Shown: piece after piece, positions 1 to 7,365 of the stretch
How positions within the stretch are numbered: the first letter of the stretch is position 1
Layout of the letters: each line of letters starts with the position of its first letter
NCBI GenBank assembly: GCA_026388255.1
Contig: JAPLKC010000134.1
Span: forward strand, 45,062-84,869
DNA length: 39,808 bases
Direction of reading: 5' to 3'
Origin: Pseudomonadota bacterium
GTDB lineage: Bacteria; Desulfobacterota; Syntrophorhabdia; Syntrophorhabdales; Syntrophorhabdaceae
The notes under the pieces: model-generated
What the model was told of the DNA's origin: nothing
The model's input: the letters and a program-made list of their open reading frames with translations, nothing else
The model's database searches: none
Made by a program: the position numbers and the translations under genes

Positions 1-2
1 GA

Positions 3-677
3 GAAAAGATCAAGTACGAACCAATTCAACCAGACACAGAAACCTTGAAAAGATATATCTACATAGACAAGTATTTTTTGTTTAAGGAAGCTATTTGGAG
101 AGTATATAGAGAGCATGTTGAGGAGCTTTTTAAAGATCTGAATAATCCCGAATTTACAGATTCAGAATTCAGCATAATGAATACGTCAGAAGATTTATGT
201 AGAAAAATAATTGCTGATTTTGCGTTGACAATTGAAGGAAATGGAACCGCAGTAGATAAATTAAATCAAATACTAAGAATTCCCAATTTTTATGACATAT
301 GGAAAGAGAAACATAAGAATCAGTTCGCAATGGACATAATGAACAAAGATCTTTTCAATCAACTTGCTCAAGAGACACATGGCTATAGGAATAAACACTT
401 TGACTTACTAAATGATTCTGAAAAAGAAAAAATAATGAAAATAAACAGAATTGCCATTCAAACAGAATATCTCCTCTGCTATCCAAAACAATTTATCGAA
501 TTTAATGAGGAAAATATCATTCAATCAGTACTAGAAAAGATATCAACTTTCAATATCGGAAAACATTGGAGCTCGATAGTAAAGGATGCAATTTCTGATA
601 GCGCTGAATCTATGATAAAAACGATCGAGTCGAGCATGAATAAAAAAAGAATATTGGATAAAATCCGAATTCCGTAG
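3..677 (+). CDS. Hypothetical protein, 5'-truncated by window edge
   Basis: The reading frame is open from base 3, so the true start lies outside the window. The TTG at 45 is only the first start-like codon inside. About 225 residues are visible, rich in Lys, Asn, Ile and Glu, with no signal peptide or membrane segment. The protein looks soluble and mainly helical. I recognise no family. The AT-rich codon use differs from the genes beyond 3.3 kb and fits accessory DNA on the integrase side of the tRNA. No function is proposed. Confidence 0.6.
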   Translation, partial: EKIKYEPIQPDTETLKRYIYIDKYFLFKEAIWRVYREHVEELFKDLNNPEFTDSEFSIMNTSEDLCRKIIADFALTIEGNGTAVDKLNQILRIPNFYDIWKEKHKNQFAMDIMNKDLFNQLAQETHGYRNKHFDLLNDSEKEKIMKINRIAIQTEYLLCYPKQFIEFNEENIIQSVLEKISTFNIGKHWSSIVKDAISDSAESMIKTIESSMNKKRILDKIRIP

Positions 678-682
678 ATTGC

Positions 683-820
683 ATGTCAGTTCATATTACA
701 GTATCCGCTCGATTTACTCAGCTCTCCAAATCTGCTAAATACCGTGAATCGGTAATAAGCCCAATTGCTCAAGTCTTAGAGATTAAGATTGTTCGAGATC
801 CAGCGCAAAACTTTTTCTAG
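683..820 (+). CDS. Small ORF, 45 aa, possible gene remnant
   Basis: An ATG frame opens 5 bases after the preceding stop and runs 45 codons to TAG. It begins MSVHITVSARF and ends DPAQNFF. No convincing ribosome binding site precedes it. It may be a fragment of a decayed gene or a small real gene; the sequence alone does not decide. Confidence 0.2.
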   Translation: MSVHITVSARFTQLSKSAKYRESVISPIAQVLEIKIVRDPAQNFF

Positions 821-1247
821 GGTAGCAGATTATCTTTTATGTGCGAGAGTAGAACCTTGATCCTTTTGTACTACTCGGATGTCTTCTTTAACAGCTTTTG
901 CCGCACTTATACATTACTAAAAAGACTCGAAGATAAGATTTTTTGCCTTAAATACCCCTTTTGGATACTGTAAACAAGGTATATCACACATCGAAGCCGT
1001 ATTCCTTAGTATAGAGACCCGTTATATCACCTTCACCTATAATAGCCTCTTACACTTAATCAGAACCGATTACCCTGATACGGGCTGCTGGTCTACATGA
1101 CGACAACATTCAGTGGGTCGTCCTGTCCGCTCAGATGGCAGGATGTAGTTCTTTCATGGCAACCACTTAAACTCAGCCTCCATCTTCACCGACCAGAATA
1201 GGGATAAGAATTAGAAGATCATAAAGTTCCTACAATTTTATTTTCTA

Positions 1248-1278
1248 TTGAATAGTGCTTTTCTATCTCACTATTCAA
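1248..1278. repeat. 10-bp perfect inverted repeat (hairpin)
   Basis: TTGAATAGTG at 1248-1257 and CACTATTCAA at 1269-1278 are exact reverse complements around an 11-base loop in an AT-rich gene-free stretch. There is no clean T-run, so terminator function is uncertain. Confidence 0.45.
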
Positions 1279-1648
1279 AATCAATGTTTTCTATTATCTT
1301 ACTAAATTCTATTAAGTCAATAAAGTCAGATTTTAATTAGAATTATCATGACAGATGATGCTTGATGATATTGATTATCAGAATTTATTTTATCTTTTGC
1401 GTCTAAATTTTTATGACTGTTTCAACAGAACCCTTGCTTGCCTTATGCCCTTCAAAATCTATTGGGAGATTTGTGAGGTTTCTCCAAGAACCCTATTGTG
1501 ATGTTATTGTCTCTGAGGCAATTCTTGTCACCAAGACCATGAAAGATCGTGCCCCAACAACAGAACCTTTTCAATCTATACGATAGCCTTTTTTCAACTT
1601 TCTGCGAAAGGTGCGGTAAAGCATTACTGTGGAAGTAATATACAAATT

Positions 1649-2086
1649 ATGGACAGTGAAAAGAATAATACCCCACAACTAATTTCTGACATAAAGGGTG
1701 GCATAGACGCCTCTGAACAAGATGCCTGCATATTAAAACAGAATGTACCCAATATATGCGAGCAGTGCAATGTAAGGAATGCTGACCGCCTGCTCACCGT
1801 CGAAGAGGTCTCGTTCTTAATTCATTTCGTTCCAAAAAGCATATACCAACTTGTCCACAAAAAAAAGATACCCTTTGTAAAAATTTCAGGCGCACTGAGG
1901 TTTCCCGAGTCAGTTATATGGGATTGGATAAGAGAGAACACTGTCAGACCAGGAGGTAGTGGAGAAAAGATAAAGCGAAAAATAACAACAAAAACATTAC
2001 GGACCAAGACCAAGAATAGCTCGATAAAATCTATAAAGATTGACAAAATTGTTGAGCAATCGCGCCGAAAGTATGTGGAGAATTGA
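1649..2086 (+). CDS. Excisionase-like helix-turn-helix protein
   Basis: A 145-residue protein. Residues about 49-95 read LTVEEVSFLI then a second helix (SIYQLVHKKK) and a wing ending FPESVIWDWI, the layout of the MerR/excisionase (HTH_17-type) DNA-binding fold. The N-terminal third has a CEQC motif at about residue 37 that might bind metal. The C-terminal tail is very basic (KRKITTKTLRTKTK), suited to DNA contact. It lies 64 bases upstream of the recombinase start, the usual xis-int order of an integrative element. Role inferred: directionality factor or regulator of the neighbouring integrase. A weak GGAAG lies 13 bases before the ATG. Confidence 0.65.
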   Translation: MDSEKNNTPQLISDIKGGIDASEQDACILKQNVPNICEQCNVRNADRLLTVEEVSFLIHFVPKSIYQLVHKKKIPFVKISGALRFPESVIWDWIRENTVRPGGSGEKIKRKITTKTLRTKTKNSSIKSIKIDKIVEQSRRKYVEN

Positions 2087-2150
2087 TGCGCAATTTGTTA
2101 CAATTCATGTATCGAGCTCTATAAGGTCCGGAAAGGAGGATAGAAAACAA

Positions 2151-3278
2151 ATGGGACTTTATAGCAAACCTGGGAGTAAAAAGTGGTGGATGTCGTTCAC
2201 CTATAAAGGTAAACAATACCATCGATCAACCGGTACTGAGGACGAAGACAGAGCGGCTCTTGTTTTGTCTGATGTTAAATTAAAAATTTTCAAGGAAGAG
2301 CAGCTTGGTGTAGAAGTAAAAATTGAATACACCTTCGACGAGATGATGGAAAAGTTTATGGACGAGTACGCACCTCAACAGTCAAACAGCATGCAGAGAC
2401 GGTATAGGCAGATCCTGCAACATCTTCAGTTTTTCTTCGGAGGTATGCTGCTTACCGAGATTGACCCGAAGCTGGTTAACAAGTATATGCATAGCAGGCT
2501 TAAAGAATTATCATGCCGGAAAACACTGACAAAACCGGCAACGGTAAACCGCGAGTTTTCCATGTTGGCCAGGGCCTTCAAGCTCGCGGTGTCGAAAAAA
2601 TGGCAGATGGCTAAGGTTAACCCGTGTTCAGTGGAATATGTTGGCGAACAAATGAAATTCAAGGAAAACAACGAGAGAGAGCGTTATCTAATCAATGATG
2701 AAGAAAAGAATCTCCTGAAGGCGGCAGAGCGTTATCTCCATGGACAGCTCTGGGAGATCATTGTCGTTGCCTTGTATATGGGCATGAGACAGGGTGAAAT
2801 CCTGAAACTGCGTCACGCACATGTTGATCTTGAAGGGAAAAAGCTTATCGTAATAAAAGAGAACTCTAAAACCAAGGTTTCCAGGACAATACCAATCATT
2901 TCTGAAACAGTGTTGGAGATTTTTCGGCGCAGGATGGATAAAAAGATAATAAGCATATCTCAACCTCAGAATAGCCTTGTATTTACAACAAAAAACGGCA
3001 AAAGGATTTCAGCGCGTAATCTGCAGAGGGCTTTCGCTATCGTTTGCCAGAAGGCCGGAATCGAGGATTTTGTGTTTCATGATCTGAGACACACCTTCGG
3101 TACCTGGCTAGCCCAAAACGGTGTGGATATCTATACGATCGCCCGTTACATGGGCCACGAAGACCTGCAATCGACGAAAAGATATACGCATCATGACTCG
3201 GAAAGTTTGCGTGCCAGCGTTGGGACAATAGAAAAAATGACCGGTAAACTCAAAATGGTGATCGCAAATAATGACTAA
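2151..3278 (+). CDS. Tyrosine recombinase / phage-type integrase
   Basis: I take the ATG at 2151, preceded by GGAAAGGAGG about 11 bases upstream; the longer frame from 2040 has no such site and overlaps the upstream gene. The product is 376 residues. An N-terminal arm-binding segment (WWMSFTYKGKQYHRSTG) is followed by a core-binding SAM-like domain and a catalytic domain. The catalytic set is visible: Arg213 (GMRQGE), His310 and Arg313 (HDLRH), His336 (GHEDL) and nucleophile Tyr345 (KRYTHHD). The enzyme should carry out site-specific integration and excision. It ends 68 bases before the 5' end of tRNA-Arg and reads toward it. That is not the usual geometry, because most elements lie on the 3' side of the tRNA. 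Confidence 0.93.
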   Translation: MGLYSKPGSKKWWMSFTYKGKQYHRSTGTEDEDRAALVLSDVKLKIFKEEQLGVEVKIEYTFDEMMEKFMDEYAPQQSNSMQRRYRQILQHLQFFFGGMLLTEIDPKLVNKYMHSRLKELSCRKTLTKPATVNREFSMLARAFKLAVSKKWQMAKVNPCSVEYVGEQMKFKENNERERYLINDEEKNLLKAAERYLHGQLWEIIVVALYMGMRQGEILKLRHAHVDLEGKKLIVIKENSKTKVSRTIPIISETVLEIFRRRMDKKIISISQPQNSLVFTTKNGKRISARNLQRAFAIVCQKAGIEDFVFHDLRHTFGTWLAQNGVDIYTIARYMGHEDLQSTKRYTHHDSESLRASVGTIEKMTGKLKMVIANND

Positions 3279-3297
3279 AAAACAGAATGTTTTACAC

Positions 3298-3319
3298 TTT
3301 TATCACATTTTTATCACAG
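3298..3319 (+). repeat. 11-bp tandem direct repeat between integrase and tRNA
   Basis: TTTTATCACAT (3298-3308) is followed at once by TTTTATCACAG (3309-3319), and a degenerate third unit TTTTAGTGTAT follows at 3320-3330. TACACT at 3293-3298 and AGTGTA at 3324-3329 form an outer inverted pair. Such short repeats beside an integrase are typical of arm-type or excisionase binding sites; this role is inferred. Confidence 0.5.
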
Positions 3320-3327
3320 TTTTAGTG

Positions 3328-3333
3328 TATACT
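3328..3333 (+). promoter_or_regulatory. Probable -10 box of the tRNA-Arg promoter
   Basis: TATACT lies 13 bases before the mature 5' end of the tRNA. No good -35 hexamer was found 16-18 bases upstream, so assignment rests on the -10 box and position. It overlaps the edge of the 11-bp repeat block, so a bound integrase or excisionase could affect tRNA transcription. Confidence 0.4.
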
Positions 3334-3346
3334 CTTGGAAACCGTT

Positions 3347-3423
3347 GCGCCCGTAGCTCAGTTGGATAGAGCGTCGGCCTCCGGAGCCGAAGGCCACAGG
3401 TTCAAATCCTGTCGGGCGCGCCA
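3347..3423 (+). tRNA. tRNA-Arg (anticodon CCG)
   Basis: A 77-base cloverleaf: acceptor GCGCCCG pairs with CGGGCGC, D-stem GCTC/GAGC, anticodon stem TCGGC/GCCGA with loop CTCCGGA, T-stem ACAGG/CCTGT with loop TTCAAAT, discriminator G and an encoded CCA. Anticodon CCG decodes CGG. The 3' end overlaps the convergent CoA-binding gene by 22 bases. Confidence 0.96.
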
Positions 3424-3836
3424 ATAAAAACAGTGAACAGCCGTTCATGTTCCTTTTTTATGCAGACATCCATGAAAAATGTAACACCGTGGTTTTCGGC
3501 AGTCTTTTTTGCCTCTTCATTGGCTATTCCCAGTTGAAGCCATATACACCCCGATTTTATTGCAACCGCTTCTTCTACAACAGGCATGACACTATCAGCC
3601 CGCATGAAGATATCCACTATATCAACCTTTTCAGGAATATCCGAAAGGGCCTGGTAACACTTCTCACCCAATATTTCGTCATATCCGGGGTTAACCGGAA
3701 TTACTCTATACCCGGCATCCCTGAGATATTTTGCCACAGTATTGCTCGGCTTATCTTCTTTCGGTGAAAGTCCGACTATGGCTATCACCTTTGATGAAGA
3801 CAACAGCTCCTTTTTCTTTGCATCTTCAGCATTCAT
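3402..3836 (-). CDS. CoA-binding domain protein (YccU-like)
   Basis: A 144-residue Rossmann-fold protein of the small CoA-binding family. It shows the glycine loop [10 protein letters not shown] near residue 17, then [10 protein letters not shown] and the [13 protein letters not shown] segment that follow strand beta-2 in this family. The end of the conserved domain is [10 protein letters not shown]. The last residues, ending GAPDRI, and the stop codon are read antisense from the tRNA-Arg 3' end, so the tail is probably not conserved. The start has AGGGAGG 8 bases upstream. Function in vivo is unknown; the family binds CoA thioesters in related acyl-CoA synthetases. It is convergent with the tRNA. 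Confidence 0.85.
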   Translation of the reverse strand: MNAEDAKKKELLSSSKVIAIVGLSPKEDKPSNTVAKYLRDAGYRVIPVNPGYDEILGEKCYQALSDIPEKVDIVDIFMRADSVMPVVEEAVAIKSGCIWLQLGIANEEAKKTAENHGVTFFMDVCIKKEHERLFTVFIGAPDRI

Positions 3837-3887
3837 AACAGCCTCCCTTTTTCTTCCTGCGTTCCTGCAACCCCCTTTGTCTTGCCT

Positions 3888-4499
3888 TTAAAGCTTAAGA
3901 CCTTCAAGGGATTTCAGGATATTATCCCCGCCTTTGAATATTTCCTTCTTGCCATTATGTTCAATGACACAGGTGGGGGTGGAATCGATATTGTCTTCTC
4001 TCAGGTAACCCTCAAAAACACTAAAAAGAGGCTTGACATCAAAGGGCTTGATCTTGACCCCCTTGTTTTTAAGATATTCTTCTATTTTTTCTGTTTCAGT
4101 CAGGTTTTCTTTTGCCATATCAAAGAGTAATGCCCTTACGGATAATGCATGAATGAAATCCTTTTTCTCTTTCAATATGAAGAGAAAATGTCTCGCATAC
4201 AACGAGGAATATTTGTGAAAAGGTGCATCGATAAATGTAAGGTTGATTGTGTTATCTTGAACCAGCCTTTTTATGATGGGTTCTATTCTGGGTTCCGTGG
4301 CCCTGCAAGGTCCGCAAAAATAATCGGAATACAATCTGACCTTGATTTTACCGGTTCCGAATGAAGTCATGAGGCCTGTTGCCTGCTGATCCGGCGGTGC
4401 AGCAACACAAGCGCTGTAAATAAAAATAGACCCTATGAATATCGTTGACAGCATAAGGTTTGTCCATATTTTTCGGACAGACAATAACACATTTTCCAT
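3888..4499 (-). CDS. DsbA-family thioredoxin-fold protein, exported
   Basis: A 203-residue exported protein. Residues about 13-31 form a hydrophobic signal ending YSAC, which could be a lipobox with Cys31 lipidated. The thioredoxin-fold active site is DYFCGPC (Cys62, Cys65), and a TPT segment near residue 177 supplies the expected cis-proline. The inserted helical region (residues 95-150) is typical of DsbA/DsbG-like oxidoreductases. It probably makes or rearranges disulfides in envelope proteins. The downstream CoA-binding gene is 51 bases away on the same strand, so they may be co-transcribed. Confidence 0.82.
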   Translation of the reverse strand: MENVLLSVRKIWTNLMLSTIFIGSIFIYSACVAAPPDQQATGLMTSFGTGKIKVRLYSDYFCGPCRATEPRIEPIIKRLVQDNTINLTFIDAPFHKYSSLYARHFLFILKEKKDFIHALSVRALLFDMAKENLTETEKIEEYLKNKGVKIKPFDVKPLFSVFEGYLREDNIDSTPTCVIEHNGKKEIFKGGDNILKSLEGLKL

Positions 4500-4574
4500 G
4501 AAAAAATATTATCGAAAATCGGCCTTGAAGTAAAGGGAAATGATGATGTTGCCGGTTCACAGCATCTAAACATA

Positions 4575-4603
4575 TTGACACACTTGAGCTGCCTTGTTAC
4601 GAT
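4575..4603 (+). promoter_or_regulatory. Putative sigma-70 promoter for the 4696-5363 gene pair
   Basis: TTGACA (4575-4580), 17-base spacer, TACGAT (4598-4603). It faces the unknown gene starting at 4696, leaving a leader of about 85 bases. Confidence 0.45.
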
Positions 4604-4695
4604 TAATAACGCACAAATAGCTCACAGTATATAACTGATCACATGGCAGTTACTTATAAAAGAGTTACGAGTTAAAAGTATATGGAGGTAAAAAC

Positions 4696-5031
4696 TTGGA
4701 AAGAGATAATTTTGGCGCTGACCCACAAATCAGATACCTGCGGCAGGTATTCGGACATACGGAGACAGCACAGGCAGATTTTTTGCATCGTTTAAACATA
4801 TCTCCTTTTGACGACAGGCTTCGCCGCTGGCGCGAGGCAGCATTGAAATTGTTTGAAAAAGTATGGATGTTATCGTCAAAACGGGGCATCACTTCGGAAA
4901 AAGAACAAGTCTCAAAAATCTACCTGCATTGCCTTGCCCACTTCCTTAAACTGAACAGAATAGGAGTCCCTCCTGAAATACTTCCTGTTGATGGAAATAT
5001 CGACAGTCTCATAAAGGAGGTGCTAAAATGA
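4696..5031 (+). CDS. Hypothetical protein, TTG start
   Basis: A 111-residue protein. The TTG start is set by GGAGG seven bases upstream (4684-4688); the ATG at 4682 is in another frame. It is predicted soluble and helical, rich in Arg, Leu and Glu, with no signal peptide and no motif I recognise. Its stop overlaps the next start as ATGA, so the two genes are translationally coupled and probably act together. Position just upstream of the phosphatase/kinase block is suggestive only. Confidence 0.7.
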   Translation: MERDNFGADPQIRYLRQVFGHTETAQADFLHRLNISPFDDRLRRWREAALKLFEKVWMLSSKRGITSEKEQVSKIYLHCLAHFLKLNRIGVPPEILPVDGNIDSLIKEVLK

Positions 5032-5363
5032 TCCGTCTGCGTCTCTTTGGTCGCTGCCGTATTTACCATGATCCGGTATCGCCTGTGCTCCGTGAACCGG
5101 CACAGATCGGATGGAGCGCCTGGTTCAGGATTATTGATCTCATAACGCCGCAACCGTTGAAAGGGGAAGAACTGCTCAGAAGGACGCGGGGGTGGTGGAC
5201 GGTTGAACCGACAGATGTTGCCGAGGTAGTAAATAAATATGGCCGTCTGGTAGTGGGGGACAGCGGCGAACTTATGGTAGAGTTCGAAGATGAAAATGCT
5301 GCCAGGGGCTTATCAAAGGCGCTTGGAGAACGTTTCGGGGTCCAGGTCCAACTTGCCCCGTAA
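5028..5363 (+). CDS. Hypothetical protein coupled to preceding gene
   Basis: A 111-residue protein starting at an ATG that shares bases with the upstream TGA; AAAGGAGG precedes it. It has a basic N-terminus (MIRLRLFGRCRIY), a Trp-rich middle (GWSAWFRIID, RGWWTVEP) and an acidic C-terminal part that looks like a small alpha/beta domain. No family recognised. It ends 69 bases before the PP2C gene on the same strand. Confidence 0.7.
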   Translation: MIRLRLFGRCRIYHDPVSPVLREPAQIGWSAWFRIIDLITPQPLKGEELLRRTRGWWTVEPTDVAEVVNKYGRLVVGDSGELMVEFEDENAARGLSKALGERFGVQVQLAP

Positions 5364-5398
5364 ACATTTATATGAATACATAATGCGCCACATTAGGT

Positions 5399-5426
5399 TT
5401 GACTTTCTTATATTTTTAGGTAAAAT
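5399..5426 (+). promoter_or_regulatory. Putative promoter giving a leaderless PP2C transcript
   Basis: TTGACT (5399-5404), 16-base spacer, TAAAAT (5421-5426). The expected start of transcription is around 5432-5434, at the ATG itself (5433), and no ribosome binding site precedes that ATG. A leaderless mRNA is inferred. Confidence 0.45.
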
Positions 5427-5432
5427 AGAGAC

Positions 5433-6224
5433 ATGATTGAGGCATACGGTTTAACAGACGTAGGAAAGAAAAGAAAACGGAATGAAGATTGCGTCCTTAT
5501 CAATAAAAAATTATCTCTCTTCATAGTAGCCGACGGAATGGGCGGACATTCCTTAGGGAACTATGCCAGCAATACCACGGCAAGCACAATAAATACTTTT
5601 ATAGAAAAAGAAATTTCATCATCCAACTCAAAAGATCTGAAAAAGGATGAATTTATTTTTTCTTTGCTTAAATCTGCAGTACAAACCGCTAACACAGAGA
5701 TATTCAAGCGCTCACAAAGCTTACAGGAAAAAATAACCATCGGGGCCACAGTCAGTATGACACTTATGAGGGATAGTAAAATTTATATTGCACATGTAGG
5801 CGATAGCAGTATATACAGGCTTCGTTCAGGTGTTATGGAAAAGTTGACAAAAGACGACAGCGTGGTTCAAGGCCTTATCGAAGAGGGAAAGATAAGCGAG
5901 GAAGAGGCAAAAAACCACAAACTCAGCAATATCATCACAAAAGCCGTTGGTTCATCTGCGAGTATCGAACCTTTCATCGGCATGTTTGATATGAATGACA
6001 GAGATATCTACCTTCTTTCTTCGGACGGTCTTACAAAAATGCTGGACGTGGATGTTATCAAGGGAATACTGGCCGGACAGGGTAAAGTAAAAGATAAATG
6101 CAGTACACTTCTTGGGGAAGTGCTTCAAAGGGGCGCATTGGACAATGTATCAATAATTATTATTGAGTTCGGCAAAAAAGATATATTAAAAAGAATTTTC
6201 TCTAAAATTCCGGGGCGCGCCTGA
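5433..6224 (+). CDS. PP2C-family Ser/Thr protein phosphatase
   Basis: 263 residues, the usual size of bacterial Stp/PrpC phosphatases. Motifs are in order: GKKRKRNEDC (residues 11-20), metal-binding VADGMGGHS with Asp34-Gly35, HVGDSSIYRL, then SSDGLTKM and GALDNVSIII carrying the later metal-ligand aspartates. It should remove phosphate from Ser/Thr of soluble proteins using two Mn/Mg ions. There is no membrane segment. It is convergent with the Ser/Thr kinase gene, with an 8-base gap, a common writer-eraser pairing. It probably reverses that kinase and may act on the FHA proteins nearby (inference). Confidence 0.93.
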   Translation: MIEAYGLTDVGKKRKRNEDCVLINKKLSLFIVADGMGGHSLGNYASNTTASTINTFIEKEISSSNSKDLKKDEFIFSLLKSAVQTANTEIFKRSQSLQEKITIGATVSMTLMRDSKIYIAHVGDSSIYRLRSGVMEKLTKDDSVVQGLIEEGKISEEEAKNHKLSNIITKAVGSSASIEPFIGMFDMNDRDIYLLSSDGLTKMLDVDVIKGILAGQGKVKDKCSTLLGEVLQRGALDNVSIIIIEFGKKDILKRIFSKIPGRA

Positions 6225-6232
6225 ATGTTGTA

Positions 6233-7255
6233 TCATTTAAGTATAATCGTCTCGTCCGATTCTTGCCTTTCCTTAATCTGATCTTTAGAAATTACAATTG
6301 TTTCCTGTGAATCCTCTGTGTTTTTTACCTCATACATGTCGGGGAATATCTTATTAAGATAGGTTGCAATTGTCTGTATGGTTGGCCCATACCCCTTATG
6401 GTATATAAAATATTCAAGGTCCCTGCCAAGTTCCCCGGCATCCTGATAACGCTTCTCCACATCACGCTCCAGGGCTTTAAGGATGATCTTTTCTAACGAT
6501 TCAGGAATATCCGGGTTGAGGGCGCCTGGTAACGGAATCTCTTTTGAAACAACATCCTTCATAACCTTTTCTGAACTGCCTGCGCCTCCGAAGAGTCTCT
6601 GGTCTGTAAGAAGCTCATACATAAGGATTCCGAGACTGAATATATCAGACCTCTTATCAACCGGTTTCATCATTACCTGCTCCGGCGACATATAGGCTGC
6701 CTTACCCACAAGATACTGACCATCTTTTTCATCCACGCTTCCTGTAAGAGCCACGCCAAAATCGGTAATTCGGACCTCGCCCTCTGCGCTTATCATAATA
6801 TTCTTCGGGGATATATCCCTGTGTACTATCCCCAATAGACGATTGTATTTATCTTTCTTGTTATGCGCATATTCAAGGCCCCGGCAGATACGCGATACAA
6901 TAAAGACACCCAGATCAACAGGGAATTTTGCATTCTCCGCCTTATGCTTTTGAATAAAGTCATGGAGGTCAACACCGTTGACATACTCCATTAAAATAAA
7001 ATACTGATTACCGAAGGAGCCGAGCTTGTAAACCTGTACGATATTTTGATGTACAAGGTCAGCTACGAGCTTTGCCTCTGCAATGAAGCGTTTCACGAAC
7101 TCCGCATTCTGGAAAAATGCTTTCTTGATAAGTTTCACACAGGCGAGTTTTTCAAAACCCTCAACTCCATAGATTACGCATTCGTGTATGGAGCCCATTC
7201 CCCCTTCAGCGATGAGACGCGTGAGCTTTATTCTTAGTTCATCTGAAATTTCCAT
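6233..7255 (-). CDS. Hanks-type Ser/Thr protein kinase, soluble
   Basis: 340 residues with a full kinase domain: glycine loop AEGGMGSI (16-23), ATP lysine Lys41 in ACVKLIK, catalytic loop HRDISPKN (Asp147), DFG at 165-167, and APE-like YMSPEQ. The insert VEGFEKLACVK resembles kinases common in Myxococcota and related deltaproteobacteria. It lacks the transmembrane and PASTA regions of PknB types, so it is probably cytosolic and activated by a partner. The tail after residue 310 carries two acidic-Thr-hydrophobic motifs, QETIVIS and DETIILK, similar to threonine sites read by FHA domains. It is divergent from the FHA-LuxR gene. Confidence 0.94.
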   Translation of the reverse strand: MEISDELRIKLTRLIAEGGMGSIHECVIYGVEGFEKLACVKLIKKAFFQNAEFVKRFIAEAKLVADLVHQNIVQVYKLGSFGNQYFILMEYVNGVDLHDFIQKHKAENAKFPVDLGVFIVSRICRGLEYAHNKKDKYNRLLGIVHRDISPKNIMISAEGEVRITDFGVALTGSVDEKDGQYLVGKAAYMSPEQVMMKPVDKRSDIFSLGILMYELLTDQRLFGGAGSSEKVMKDVVSKEIPLPGALNPDIPESLEKIILKALERDVEKRYQDAGELGRDLEYFIYHKGYGPTIQTIATYLNKIFPDMYEVKNTEDSQETIVISKDQIKERQESDETIILK

Positions 7256-7342
7256 ATTTAACCCGCCTTAATCAACATTATAGAAAAAACATACCACATA
7301 GTCAACGAGACATTCTTCTTATTGCAATATTTTATTAATTTC

Positions 7343-7348
7343 TATAAT
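7343..7348 (+). promoter_or_regulatory. -10 box upstream of the FHA-LuxR gene
   Basis: A perfect TATAAT 17 bases before the ATG at 7366. No good -35 is seen at normal spacing, which would fit an activator-dependent promoter. The leader is only about 10 bases, with AGAGGT as the ribosome site. Confidence 0.4.
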
Positions 7349-7365
7349 ATTCAGGAAGAGGTAAC

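Larger units (their letters stand above)
678..1648. other. Gene-poor AT-rich stretch, probably decayed accessory DNA
   Basis: About 970 bases hold no convincing gene. Short open frames exist: 683-820 (45 aa), 921-1100 (about 60 codons without a start) and 1413-1586 (57 aa from ATG, starting MTVSTEPLLAL). None matches a family I can name. One clear inverted repeat lies at 1248-1278. The pieces could be remnants of mobile genes, but no terminal inverted repeats or target duplications were seen. Confidence 0.4.

Noticed and set aside
678-1648. Complete insertion sequence in the gene desert
   Set aside because: No transposase of usable length, no terminal inverted repeats and no target-site duplication were found.
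2040-2150. Longer N-terminus for the integrase from 2040
   Set aside because: Overlaps the excisionase-like gene, has no ribosome site, and the strong AGGAGG points to ATG 2151.
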